Source: Fimbriimonas ginsengisoli Gsoil 348
GTDB lineage: Bacteria > Armatimonadota > Fimbriimonadia > Fimbriimonadales > Fimbriimonadaceae
Direction: 5' to 3'
Length of the DNA: 64,000 bases
NCBI RefSeq assembly: GCF_000724625.1
Contig: NZ_CP007139.1
Location: forward strand, 2,108,001-2,172,000
Shown: piece by piece, positions 57,049 to 64,000 of the stretch
Position numbering within the stretch: position 1 is the first letter of the stretch
Layout of the letters: each line of letters starts with the position of its first letter
The notes under the pieces: generated by a model
What the model was told of the DNA's origin: nothing
Seen by the model: only the letters and a program-made list of their open reading frames with translations
Database searches by the model: none
Program-made: the position numbers and the translations under genes

Positions 57049-57150
57049 ATGGTCGCCAAGATCCTTTCCGCCAAAGAGGGTGAGGTTATGTCGGGGGCGG
57101 GCGGCTCCGTTCGGCTCCTTCTCGAAGGAGATCCAGTCGGAACGATGAGG
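57049..57150 (+). pseudogene. Possible cupin gene remnant
   Basis: An ATG at 57049 starts MVAKILSAKEGEVMSGAGGS and VRLLLEGDPVG, which looks like the first ~35 residues of a small cupin protein. After that the reading frame loses resemblance and runs into the antisense of the following gene. It may be a truncated copy or coincidence. Confidence 0.3.
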
Positions 57151-57221
57151 CGATTGAATCGTTGCTCCTTCGCCATCAGCGGCACGTTCTCAAACGACAG
57201 CTTGAGATATATTCGCTTTGT

Positions 57222-57806
57222 TCAGTTACTAGGAGCGGTTACCATTTGCAACTGTAGCAGCCGTTTGCCGTTGGTTCGCTGCTCTTGCTGCACGAGGCCG
57301 GTGCCGGGGGCGTACCAGGATTCGAGTTGGATCGTGCCCGTTGGGAGCCTGAGGGTTAGGGTGGCGAGGATGGCGTCGATCTTGCGGCTGCCGATGTCGA
57401 CCTTGGTCTTCTTGTGGACCAGCTTGGCGCTGGCAGGTTGAACCCGGCCCATTGAGACGAGGCGGCCATGCCAGGAGCGCGGTTTTTCGTCCTCAGCGAG
57501 CATCGGAAGCGACGGGGAAAACCATGCGTTCGCCGCTTGATCGGCGTAAAGCACGCCGCCCTGCCAGGCCAGGCGCGAGACGCCCAGGGGTCCGCTGAGC
57601 TCATAGCCGTCCTCGCCGGCTACGGAGAGGCGGCGGGCGACCCGAATCGGCTCGATACGCGAGTCGAAGCCGAAGCGAGCGATGTAGGTTGTCGCGCGTC
57701 CCACCTCCATAGGCATAAGAGGGTGCGAGCTTCCGCAGCCGGCGACGCTCGTCGCTACCGCCGCCAGCGCGCATCTCTTCAGGCTTCCATGCCAATCGGA
57801 ACGCAT
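57222..57806 (-). CDS. Lipoprotein of unknown function
   Basis: From the ATG at 57806 (RSDWHGSLKRCALAAVATSV-AGC), a lipoprotein signal with lipobox AGC near residue 24 is followed by about 170 residues rich in strands (VGRATTYIARFGFDSRIEPI, RLSVAGEDGYELSGPLGVSR, ILATLTLRLPTGTIQLESWY). The reading frame is open a further 200 codons upstream, but that is antisense shadow. CATACT lies 7 nt before the ATG. No family is recognised. Confidence 0.68.
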   Translation of the reverse strand: MRSDWHGSLKRCALAAVATSVAGCGSSHPLMPMEVGRATTYIARFGFDSRIEPIRVARRLSVAGEDGYELSGPLGVSRLAWQGGVLYADQAANAWFSPSLPMLAEDEKPRSWHGRLVSMGRVQPASAKLVHKKTKVDIGSRKIDAILATLTLRLPTGTIQLESWYAPGTGLVQQEQRTNGKRLLQLQMVTAPSN

Positions 57807-57938
57807 GCGAGTAAGTATGTCTTGCACGGGCGGTTTCGTAGTACATTCAGTCCGAGGCGAGGACCCGAAGCGCGAGGTGAGAGGAACCGGCCGGGTTGGA
57901 CCCAGTACGCGGCGTCGTACAATGAATGAGGAGACGGA

Positions 57939-58448
57939 ATGACGCCGAAGCACGAGCCGAAGGAGAACGTGGTTGGATGGCTTGCGGGGCTGTTCGCGGT
58001 CCTTGTGATTGGAGCGGCCTTGTTTCCCGCGTATGGGAATCAAAAAGGGTACGCCAAGCGCACTCAGTGTTTCTCGAATCTCAAGCAAGTTGGAATCGGA
58101 TTTGCTCTGTACACCTCGGACAACGAGGGCTGGATGCCGCCATCCGCCGCTTGGATCGACGAGCTGAAACCTTACACAAAGAGCGAGGAGCTCTTCGACT
58201 GCTCGGTGGCGGGCCGGTACGGCTATGCGATGAACGAGGCGCTTACCCAGGCGACCGTCGAAAAATGGTCGACGGAGAGGGCGGCTGAGACACCGGTAGC
58301 CTTCGAGTCGGTGACGATCGGGCGTAGCGTGGTCGGTTCGCTTCAATTGCTGCCCCGCGCCCCCCGCCACGGCTCGGTTAACAACATCGCCTACGTGGAC
58401 GGCCATGCCAAGGGTGTGCGCCAGGGTTCGATTTTCAACAGTTTGTAG
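57939..58448 (+). CDS. Pilin-derived H-x9-DG family protein with N-terminal membrane anchor
   Basis: A 169-residue protein: cytosolic start (MTPKHEPKENVV), one membrane segment (GWLAGLFAVLVIGAALFPAY), then the head region AKRTQCFSNLKQVGIGFALY, TSDNEGWMPPSAAW, ELFDCSVAGRYGYAMNEALT and the C-terminal APRHGSVNNIAYVDGHAKGV. The last motif is the H-x9-DG signature of DUF1559/prepilin-like proteins abundant in Planctomycetes and Armatimonadota. The usual prepilin cleavage site (GFTLIE-like) is replaced by an ordinary anchor, so the product is not processed into a pilus. The start has a GGAG site. It is a paralogue of the broken gene at 45935. Confidence 0.78.
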   Translation: MTPKHEPKENVVGWLAGLFAVLVIGAALFPAYGNQKGYAKRTQCFSNLKQVGIGFALYTSDNEGWMPPSAAWIDELKPYTKSEELFDCSVAGRYGYAMNEALTQATVEKWSTERAAETPVAFESVTIGRSVVGSLQLLPRAPRHGSVNNIAYVDGHAKGVRQGSIFNSL

Positions 58449-58463
58449 AGGAGCGCGAAGCGT

Positions 58464-60479
58464 TCAGAACGGACGGACCAATTTTACGGTGATCACGCCG
58501 CGGGTGGTCGGGCTGTTCGGGTCGCCGATGAGCACGAAGATGTCGGTGCCGTGACGGGAGCGGCGGCCGTAAGAGAGATAGACATTCATCTTTCCTCCGG
58601 TCTGCACGAGACGGCCGCCGAGCGACTCTTGGGAGTTCAACCGATATGTCCCGCTTAGCACCGTCTGGTTGTTCTCGAAATCGCCGAGCTGCAGGTGGTT
58701 GAAGTCGAGATGCAGGGAAAATCCCTTGGCGATTAGAGCCCCCTGGCTGATGTCTATGAACCGGTACGCCTTGTTCTCCCTCCGCCCCACCTGCGCATTC
58801 ACCCCGCCGCGTTGAAACAGGGTCTTCTGGTTCCACCCGACGAAACCGCTTACGGTGTTGTCTTTGAAATCCTCACGCTTGCCAGTGTCCGCCCCGAAGG
58901 CGTACTCCCAGCCGTTTCGCATCGATATGTCCGCGTTGCCGGAGATGGAGTCGTGAAAAAAACCGCCGGTCATGTGCCGGTAGCTGCTCGCATTAATGCC
59001 GTAGAAGTCTCGTTCGACGGCGCCCCGGTCATGGGCGTTATTTCGATAGATGTTGAAGCCGCTGCCGCGGACATCGACTTCGCTTACCAAACCAAGCTGG
59101 TTCTCGAAGTGGGGGCCGGTTTCCGTGTAATACGCGGAGCCGTTCAGCTTTCCGCGCCCCGCGTCGGTCGAGAACTGAAAGAAGTCGTTATGGTCCGACC
59201 TCCCGCCAGAGACCCAAGAGCCGGTGCCGTTCGCGTAGATGTCGAACTTCCGCCCCTTTTGCGCCCATCCATAGTCACCGCCGAGCTGGGCGACCCGGTT
59301 ATTCGGCTGGCCGCCAATGTCGTTGCCGAGGACGGCGCCGGCGATTTGACTGTAGCGCCCAAGATCCTGAGCGACTTTCGCCACCACCGCCGTCTGCCCG
59401 TCCCCTTCCCGTGCCGTCGTTCCCAACACCCCGATCGTGGTCGGACCGTTCTTGCCGACGAGCTTCAATCCGAAGTCCACCATCGGGATTCGTTGCGAGT
59501 AGAAGAGAAAGGAGTCTTGCCAAACGCCGTTCCCTTCCGCGAAGAATGGCCGGCGATCAGGAACAAACTTCTCGGTGTATGAGAAGCTAAGGTCCTGAAC
59601 CGCCTGCTCCACGGTTTGGAAGTCGGGGAAGATGGTGGCCACACCCGTCAGCGTCGTTGAGACCGGATATTTCACGTCGAGGCCGGTTCGGAACGAAGTG
59701 GTTTTTCCGGCGGTGCCCAGCACGTAGGGGAGAGCGACCAAACGGGGAGGGTAGTAGGGTGGCTCGATGCCAGTGAAATCGCACAGGTAGGAAACCGGAT
59801 CGTGGTCGCCGGCGGGTGGAATATAAGGCCAGATTTCGGCGTTCGTTTCTCGTGAGATCTGGCGAAGCAGGGCGATCGGAAAAGACTTACTCCCGCGCGG
59901 GTACTTCAGCAGAGAAAACGGTATCGAAATCTCGCACGTCCAGCCGTCGGGGGTGCGCTGGGTCGCCGCCGTCCAGTCCCCCGCCCAAGTCAAGTTGTCG
60001 GCGGTGCCGCCGTCGAGCTGCGTCGTCTGGGTGCCGTTCGCGCTGACGTTGAGCTGGGTAACGTTGCGACGGCTTCCCTGGCTGTCGATCGCCACGAGAA
60101 CGTAGTCGTCATGGTTGATGTCCCCTTCACGCTGCGTCTCGTGGGCTCGAATCAGCTCCGGATGGCTGTCGAGGCAGTGGAACGCCACGTACAGGTGCGT
60201 CTTGTCCGCGCAGATCCAAGCTTCCGTCTGCTCCTTGAGCGGCTCGGTGCTCTGAAATCGATAGAACCCCGAGGCGTGCAACGCTCCTTTCCAGCAAGCG
60301 TCGTCTAGCTTCCCGTCGATCGCCGGCCGCGTCTCGGCCTTTGGAATCTGGTAGGTCGCCTTCTTCCATTCGCCCGTCGGAATCGGCGGGTTCGGTATCG
60401 AGGAAGACATCTGCCCCCACGCCACTGCTCCGGCAATCCAAACCGCGACCGCCGCACTAGCTCGAAATAGTTGGTTCAT
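58464..60479 (-). CDS. Secreted CBM9-like plus DUF5916 protein
   Basis: About 671 residues. A signal peptide (MNQLFRASAAVAVWIAGAVA-WGQ) is followed by a CBM9-like sandwich (RPAIDGKLDDACWKGALHAS, TEAWICADKTHLYVAFHCLD, DDYVLVAIDSQG), then a DUF5916 region (YPPRLVALPYVLGTAGKTTS, FTATIF-like strands, FVPDRRPFFAEGNGVW). The rest is a long series of amphipathic strands ending VITVKLVRPF. The strand-rich C-terminal half and terminal Phe suggest an outer-membrane barrel. Function is unknown. Repeat A4 lies 10 bp upstream of the start, on the promoter side, unlike most other repeats here. Confidence 0.82.
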   Translation of the reverse strand: MNQLFRASAAVAVWIAGAVAWGQMSSSIPNPPIPTGEWKKATYQIPKAETRPAIDGKLDDACWKGALHASGFYRFQSTEPLKEQTEAWICADKTHLYVAFHCLDSHPELIRAHETQREGDINHDDYVLVAIDSQGSRRNVTQLNVSANGTQTTQLDGGTADNLTWAGDWTAATQRTPDGWTCEISIPFSLLKYPRGSKSFPIALLRQISRETNAEIWPYIPPAGDHDPVSYLCDFTGIEPPYYPPRLVALPYVLGTAGKTTSFRTGLDVKYPVSTTLTGVATIFPDFQTVEQAVQDLSFSYTEKFVPDRRPFFAEGNGVWQDSFLFYSQRIPMVDFGLKLVGKNGPTTIGVLGTTAREGDGQTAVVAKVAQDLGRYSQIAGAVLGNDIGGQPNNRVAQLGGDYGWAQKGRKFDIYANGTGSWVSGGRSDHNDFFQFSTDAGRGKLNGSAYYTETGPHFENQLGLVSEVDVRGSGFNIYRNNAHDRGAVERDFYGINASSYRHMTGGFFHDSISGNADISMRNGWEYAFGADTGKREDFKDNTVSGFVGWNQKTLFQRGGVNAQVGRRENKAYRFIDISQGALIAKGFSLHLDFNHLQLGDFENNQTVLSGTYRLNSQESLGGRLVQTGGKMNVYLSYGRRSRHGTDIFVLIGDPNSPTTRGVITVKLVRPF

Positions 60480-60489
60480 GTTCTTTCTT

Positions 60490-60569
60490 TTCCGGAGCCC
60501 CCTCTCCCTCCTCCAGATGTTTGTGCTGGACAAGGGAAAGGGGGTTGGTGGTGAGGGAGTCCGCCGGAC
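60490..60569 (+). repeat. Family A palindromic repeat, copy A4
   Basis: TTCCGGAGCCCCCTCTCCCT with a loop containing CAGATGTTTGTGC, then AAGGGAAAGGGGGTTGGTGG and GAGGGAGTCCGCCGGA. It lies in the 188-bp gap 60480-60667, which holds only repeats. Confidence 0.88.
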
Positions 60570-60597
60570 CGCTGCTCTCCAGAGCGGCCCTTCCAGA

Positions 60598-60666
60598 AGG
60601 CGAACGTACGTTCGCCTGATGGGCGGGCCGCCCATGAAAACCCACGGGCAAGCTGCCCGTGCCACG
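60598..60666. repeat. Family C-related repeat with palindrome, copy C5
   Basis: A perfect 20-bp palindrome (AGGCGAACGTACGTTCGCCT) followed by GGGCGGGCCGCCC and CACGGGCAAGCTGCCCGTG modules and GCCAC. It touches the stop codon of the DUF4097-like gene (60668). Confidence 0.8.
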
Positions 60667-60667
60667 G

Positions 60668-61870
60668 TCAGGGTTTGGATGTGATTCGCTTCAGGGAACG
60701 GCGGACCTCGCGCAGAGCTTGGTCGGAGGCGCCGCGGGCGGTCTTCATCGCGGATCTAACGATCGCTTCAATGTCGGGACCTAGATGCTCGGAGCGGATT
60801 TCGCGGCGGGCTTCCGCCATCGCGCGGTCGACCTCGGCCATTGCGCGCTTGATTTCTCGCTCCGCTTCCGCCATTGCCCGCTCTGACTCCGCAGACGCCT
60901 CTTTGAGCGCTTTCGCGATCTCTCGATCGATCTGTCCCGGTTTTTCGTCGTCTTGATCGGGAGTTACATCGGCGGGCGAGAAGTCGACGGTCGGTTCGGC
61001 TTCCATCGACGCCTGAAGCTCGTCGCCGAACGTCTTGCCGCCACGGGAAATCTGAATGCTCCCAGCGCCGACGTGAATGTCGAGCTTAGGACCTCCCTGG
61101 CCGAAGCGGGTGCGGCGCTTGCCGCCGATCTTGATCTCGCCATCCGAGCGCGATGTCGCCGGAACCCCTTCGATGTCGCCGACGCCGACTTCGGCGGAGA
61201 CGTCGGCATTGGTGTTCTTGGGCAGGTCGATGGTGATCTCCCCGGCTCCGCTCCAAAGCTTGGAATCTCGCCGGAGCGGCGACTCCAGACCCAACGAAAT
61301 TTGGCCCGCCCCAACATGCAAGTCGAGCGCACCGCCGCAGGAAATAGGGTGCAGGTCCACTTCGCCCGCTCCGACGACTCCCTTGAAAGCGCCGAATTGC
61401 CCGCCTCCATCCGCCGATCCGTACTTGAGTTGGAGGTCGACGTCCAGCCCGGCCGGGGCGCTGATCTCTATTTCGAGGTCGATATCGGCCCCTTTTGAGT
61501 TTCCCTTCTCCAAGAATCCTGTGGGCGGCTGGTCTTTTACCGTCAGCACGTTACCGTTTCGAGAAACGGTCAGCACGGACTGGTCCAGCCAGCGGCGCGC
61601 CTCTGCCGAGAGTGGCTTTTTCGCCGAGCGGACCGCGTGCACTTTCAGCTCATTCGAGCGGCTGGTCAACAGGTGAAGGGTGCCAAATGGCACATCGATT
61701 CGGAGAACGCGCGCATCTCCGCCGGTGACCGCCCCGTTGATCGTTCGGCTCTCCCTGGGTTCCTGGCCTCGCTCCTGGCGCAGGTTTCGATGTGAAGTCT
61801 GAAGGGTTGCGGCGACTCCGGTCGCTCCGAGAAGCGCGGTTGTGAGGACGAAATAGGTTGATTTGAGCAT
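60668..61870 (-). CDS. Secreted DUF4097-like protein with charged coiled-coil tail
   Basis: About 400 residues from the ATG at 61870: signal peptide (LKSTYFVLTTALLGATGVAA), then a DUF4097-like beta-helix region (ARVLRIDVPFGTLHLLTSRS, VDLQLKYGSADGGG, IDLPKNTNADVSAEVGVGDI, KLDIHVGAGSIQISRGG). A ~100-residue Ala/Glu/Arg-rich helical tail follows (ESERAMAEAEREIKRAMAEV, DRAMAEARREIRSEH). The tail resembles the C-terminal segment of the adjacent M56 protein. GGAG is 7 nt upstream. It lies 98 bp downstream of the BlaI-M56 pair on the same strand, so it is a likely member of that regulated unit. Confidence 0.72.
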   Translation of the reverse strand: MLKSTYFVLTTALLGATGVAATLQTSHRNLRQERGQEPRESRTINGAVTGGDARVLRIDVPFGTLHLLTSRSNELKVHAVRSAKKPLSAEARRWLDQSVLTVSRNGNVLTVKDQPPTGFLEKGNSKGADIDLEIEISAPAGLDVDLQLKYGSADGGGQFGAFKGVVGAGEVDLHPISCGGALDLHVGAGQISLGLESPLRRDSKLWSGAGEITIDLPKNTNADVSAEVGVGDIEGVPATSRSDGEIKIGGKRRTRFGQGGPKLDIHVGAGSIQISRGGKTFGDELQASMEAEPTVDFSPADVTPDQDDEKPGQIDREIAKALKEASAESERAMAEAEREIKRAMAEVDRAMAEARREIRSEHLGPDIEAIVRSAMKTARGASDQALREVRRSLKRITSKP

Positions 61871-61968
61871 GTTTAGACTCCGAAAAGAAGGCGCGAAAGG
61901 GCCACTGAGGCGCAGGGGGGTGGGCACGGGCGTCGCCCGTGGAATGAAATGGGGGAGGCTAGGTCGAG

Positions 61969-63504
61969 CTAGCCCGAGGGCGGATCTTTGCGATCCTGTT
62001 TAGGAATGCGAAGCGGCTTCACCTTCGGAACCTTTCCGCCAAGAAGTCCCTTTTTCACCGAGTCGAGACTCGCGGATACGCTCTTTTCGACCGCCTTGAT
62101 TGTCGATTCGGCGAACTTGCGAGACGCTGCGTCGGGAGTCTGGGTGGCAACTTCCTTACGGGCCTCTTCGAAGCCGTTCTTCATCTCGCGTCGAGCCTCT
62201 TCCATCCCTTTCGCCGCCTCTTGGTTTCCAGCTTTGGTGGCGATCCCCACGAGGTCGTCGATCTTTACATCGAGGTTCTCGGGTTCCCCCGAAAGGATGA
62301 TCGAATGTTTGCCGTTGGAAACGGCCAAGGTGTTCGCGGCGGGGGTAACCGGCTTTCGTCGGGCTACTTGAACTGGTTTAGGTCGGTGCGAGACTAAGCG
62401 GTTCGGCTTTCGCGTCCGCGGCTCCGGGGCATTTACGATGCTCGATCCAGACGCTGACCTAGAGCCGTTCCCGGCGGAGTGAGTGACAACCGCACTTGGC
62501 GGTTGGACCTCGACGGCGACCGATGGACCGGACCCGTTCGCCACTTGACGAACAATCGTCGGCCCGGCGGCCCCGATCGCCACTACGATTCCGGAGAGGA
62601 CCGAGACCATGCCGAGCGCGGCGGCGCCTCGCACGGGACGGCGGCACCGCCGCTCTTCGAGGATCGCTCGCAAACGGCCGTCGAGCACTCCCGGACGGGC
62701 CATCGCGAGGGCGGCGTCGGCGGCCGGTTGGCTTCTCCGGAGATCGCGCAGGACTTCTAGAAGATGGGAGGCGTACTGGGTCGCGGGCAAGCCACCGCCG
62801 AGAACGCGATCGTCGGCTGCGTTCTCGCTCTCCTTGGCGATTTGCCGCGCCACGACCCAAACTAACGGATTGAACCAGTAGAGCGCGCAGGTAAGTTGCG
62901 CCGTCATGCTGGCCAGCCAGTCACCCCGCTCGACGTGGGCGAGCTCATGGAGTACCACCGAGCAGAGCCGTTCCGTAGGCCAATCCGCCGCATCGCTAGG
63001 AAGTAGGAGAACCGGCCGGAAGTGGCCCCACATCATTGGCGGCTCGCTCGGCTTCCCTTCCAAGAGAAGAACGTGCCGGCCGGAGCGACGGCAATGTTCG
63101 GTCACCGCCGACTGCAGAGCCGGGTGGCCGGCCATGGAGAGCCTGCTCTCCATCCGCCGAAGCCGGGCCAGGCTCAGCATGACCCGCAAGGCCAGGGCGC
63201 CGGCCACTAATCCCCACGCGATGGCGAGAGGGGGCACGTCGGGGGCAGGAGCCTGGGCGACTGACGACCGAACCGCCGAAGAGGACTCCACCGGCGGAGC
63301 CGCGACTTCGATTCGCACGAACGGCACCTGCCAGCGGGGAAGCAGCGCCGAGGCGATCGGTAGGGCGAGCAGACCGGCCAGGGTCAGCACCAGTACGAGG
63401 TGCCGCGCCGCCGCCGAGCCGTTGCGCAGGAACGCCGCCGCCAAAAGGCCGCACAGGGAAACGGCAACCGATTTCACGACGAGGTCGAGGAGGATGGCGT
63501 TCAT
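61969..63504 (-). CDS. M56-family (BlaR1/MecR1-like) membrane metallopeptidase
   Basis: A 511-residue protein with four N-terminal membrane segments and a zinc protease domain: HELAH at 186-190 (CSVVLHELAHVERGDW), downstream Glu 227 in KESENAADDRVL, and LYWFNPLVWVVARQI. In BlaR1 the protein ends in a penicillin-sensing domain. Here the C-terminal ~250 residues are instead low-complexity and Glu/Lys/Arg-rich (GMEEARREMKNGFEEARKEV, ATIKAVEKSVSASLDSVKKG-like). It overlaps the BlaI gene by 4 bp. It should respond to an extracytoplasmic signal and cleave the repressor, but the signal is not beta-lactam by sequence. Confidence 0.88.
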   Translation of the reverse strand: MNAILLDLVVKSVAVSLCGLLAAAFLRNGSAAARHLVLVLTLAGLLALPIASALLPRWQVPFVRIEVAAPPVESSSAVRSSVAQAPAPDVPPLAIAWGLVAGALALRVMLSLARLRRMESRLSMAGHPALQSAVTEHCRRSGRHVLLLEGKPSEPPMMWGHFRPVLLLPSDAADWPTERLCSVVLHELAHVERGDWLASMTAQLTCALYWFNPLVWVVARQIAKESENAADDRVLGGGLPATQYASHLLEVLRDLRRSQPAADAALAMARPGVLDGRLRAILEERRCRRPVRGAAALGMVSVLSGIVVAIGAAGPTIVRQVANGSGPSVAVEVQPPSAVVTHSAGNGSRSASGSSIVNAPEPRTRKPNRLVSHRPKPVQVARRKPVTPAANTLAVSNGKHSIILSGEPENLDVKIDDLVGIATKAGNQEAAKGMEEARREMKNGFEEARKEVATQTPDAASRKFAESTIKAVEKSVSASLDSVKKGLLGGKVPKVKPLRIPKQDRKDPPSG

Positions 63505-63893
63505 GGCTTGTCCTTTGCCTTGGCTTGCTCGATGATCGCAGAAAGCCGATTCAATTCTTCATCGGATACCGTAGTTTCGTCGCCGGAGAGGAAGGTCCGG
63601 ACCATTCCCTCGAGACTGCCGCCGAAAAACGTTTGGACCACTTGGTTCAGCGCCGATTTCGCCGCTGCCTGCCTCGGTTCGGCAGGGAGGTAGACGTACC
63701 GTTTCCCGTCTTCTTCGTGCCGGATATGTCCTTTTTCTTCCAAGATCCGAAGGATCGATCGCACGGCCGAGTAACTCGGCGCATCGGTCATGGCCTCGTG
63801 AACTTCAGCGGCCGTCGATTTGCCGAGTCGATGGAGGATGTCGACGATCTCTCGCTCGCGGCGGCTAAGCCCGCTTCCGATCATCCTAGGCAT
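63501..63893 (-). CDS. BlaI/MecI/CopY-family repressor
   Basis: About 130 residues from the ATG at 63893. Winged-helix features are SRREREIVDILHRLGKSTAA, EVHEAMTDAPSYSAVRSILR, EEKGHIRHEEDGKRYVYLPA, and the dimerisation part is NQVVQTFFGGSLEGMVRTFL. It pairs with the M56 peptidase (4-bp overlap), the standard BlaI-BlaR arrangement. The repressor should bind its own promoter; an imperfect inverted repeat lies just upstream at 63919-63974. No beta-lactamase gene is visible in the window. Confidence 0.9.
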   Translation of the reverse strand: MPRMIGSGLSRREREIVDILHRLGKSTAAEVHEAMTDAPSYSAVRSILRILEEKGHIRHEEDGKRYVYLPAEPRQAAAKSALNQVVQTFFGGSLEGMVRTFLSGDETTVSDEELNRLSAIIEQAKAKDKP

Positions 63894-63918
63894 TCGCGAG
63901 CTCTCCCCTCGTGGACAT

Positions 63919-63974
63919 GCTGAAAGATTAGCACATGTTTTCTTCGATGCCAACACAAATGCAGATTTTTCAGC
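63919..63974. promoter_or_regulatory. Inverted repeat upstream of blaI, possible operator
   Basis: GCTGAAAGATTAGC at 63919-63932 faces GCAGATTTTTCAGC at 63961-63974, with CACATG just inside the first arm. It could be the BlaI operator or a promoter-proximal hairpin. Confidence 0.4.
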
Positions 63975-64000
63975 ACGTCGGGAGCAGTACGTGGATTTCG

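Noticed and set aside
57807-58406. Extended N-terminus of the lipoprotein at 57222
   Set aside because: It is antisense to the well-supported H-x9-DG gene. The lipoprotein signal begins at 57806.
1-64000. tRNA, rRNA, insertion sequence or prophage
   Set aside because: No T-loop GGTTCGAATCC-type sequence with a matching acceptor stem, no transposase or integrase motif, and no phage structural genes were seen.

Overview
The window is 64 kb of GC-rich chromosomal DNA (roughly 60% GC by eye). It has dense, mostly short-spaced genes on both strands, no rRNA or tRNA genes, no transposases and no phage structural genes. The gene content suggests a free-living diderm bacterium with many secreted proteins. 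Several traits fit Armatimonadota (Fimbriimonadia-like): pilin-derived 'H-x9-DG' family proteins, VPS10/BNR propellers, DUF4139, DUF4331, HAF-repeat proteins and darA-holB synteny. The taxonomic call is inference. There is no marker gene here to prove it.

Layout. 0-5.9 kb: DEAD-box RNA helicase, a DUF559 endonuclease-like gene inside inverted repeats, PhyH oxygenase divergent from an AraC regulator, and a glycosyltransferase. 5.9-17 kb: DUF4139 and VPS10/BNR secreted proteins, UvrD/PcrA, a secreted Gly-rich protein, TatC and a MrfA-like DUF1998 helicase. 17-23 kb: a possible toxin-antitoxin pair, a secreted-type alpha/beta hydrolase and a large zinc-motif protein. 23-28.5 kb: NamZ, DarA, HolB, and a histidine kinase/response regulator pair. 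28.5-35 kb: D-aminoacylase-like amidohydrolase, an ArsR-AHSA1-ClpP operon, a goose-type lysozyme-like protein, and a GlnHP/GlnQ amino acid importer. 35-43 kb: a branched-chain amino acid type binding protein, a HAF lipoprotein, a two-domain ALDH16-type dehydrogenase, an MFS exporter and FtsY. 43.1-46.4 kb: an AT-richer patch of lineage-specific genes, three of them broken. 46.5-50 kb: YkvA, riboflavin synthase, an outer-membrane barrel and erythromycin esterase. 50-56 kb: an overlapping operon encoding two half-DUF4331 proteins, a TPR protein, a CbiM-N-Q fusion, CbiO and an NTF2-like protein. 56-64 kb: DoxX-like and glycine-zipper proteins, a second pilin-derived protein, a DUF5916/CBM9 protein and a BlaI-M56-DUF4097 cluster.

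Three window-wide patterns stand out. First, many genes have a TANNNT hexamer ending only 5-9 nt before the start codon and no Shine-Dalgarno sequence. This is the arrangement expected for leaderless mRNAs. Second, at least four families of short palindromic repeats sit on or within a few bases of stop codons. Some supply the stop codon or the last codons of the gene, and one copy lies in frame inside the ALDH linker. Third, two arrays of 11-bp direct repeats resembling actinobacterial PHO boxes lie just upstream of the DUF4331-CbiMNQO operon and just beyond its end.

The best candidate for an undescribed system is the 50.1-56.0 kb operon. It couples a split, exported DUF4331 protein to a TPR protein and a cobalt/nickel-type ECF transporter, with a putative phosphate-type regulatory array in front.
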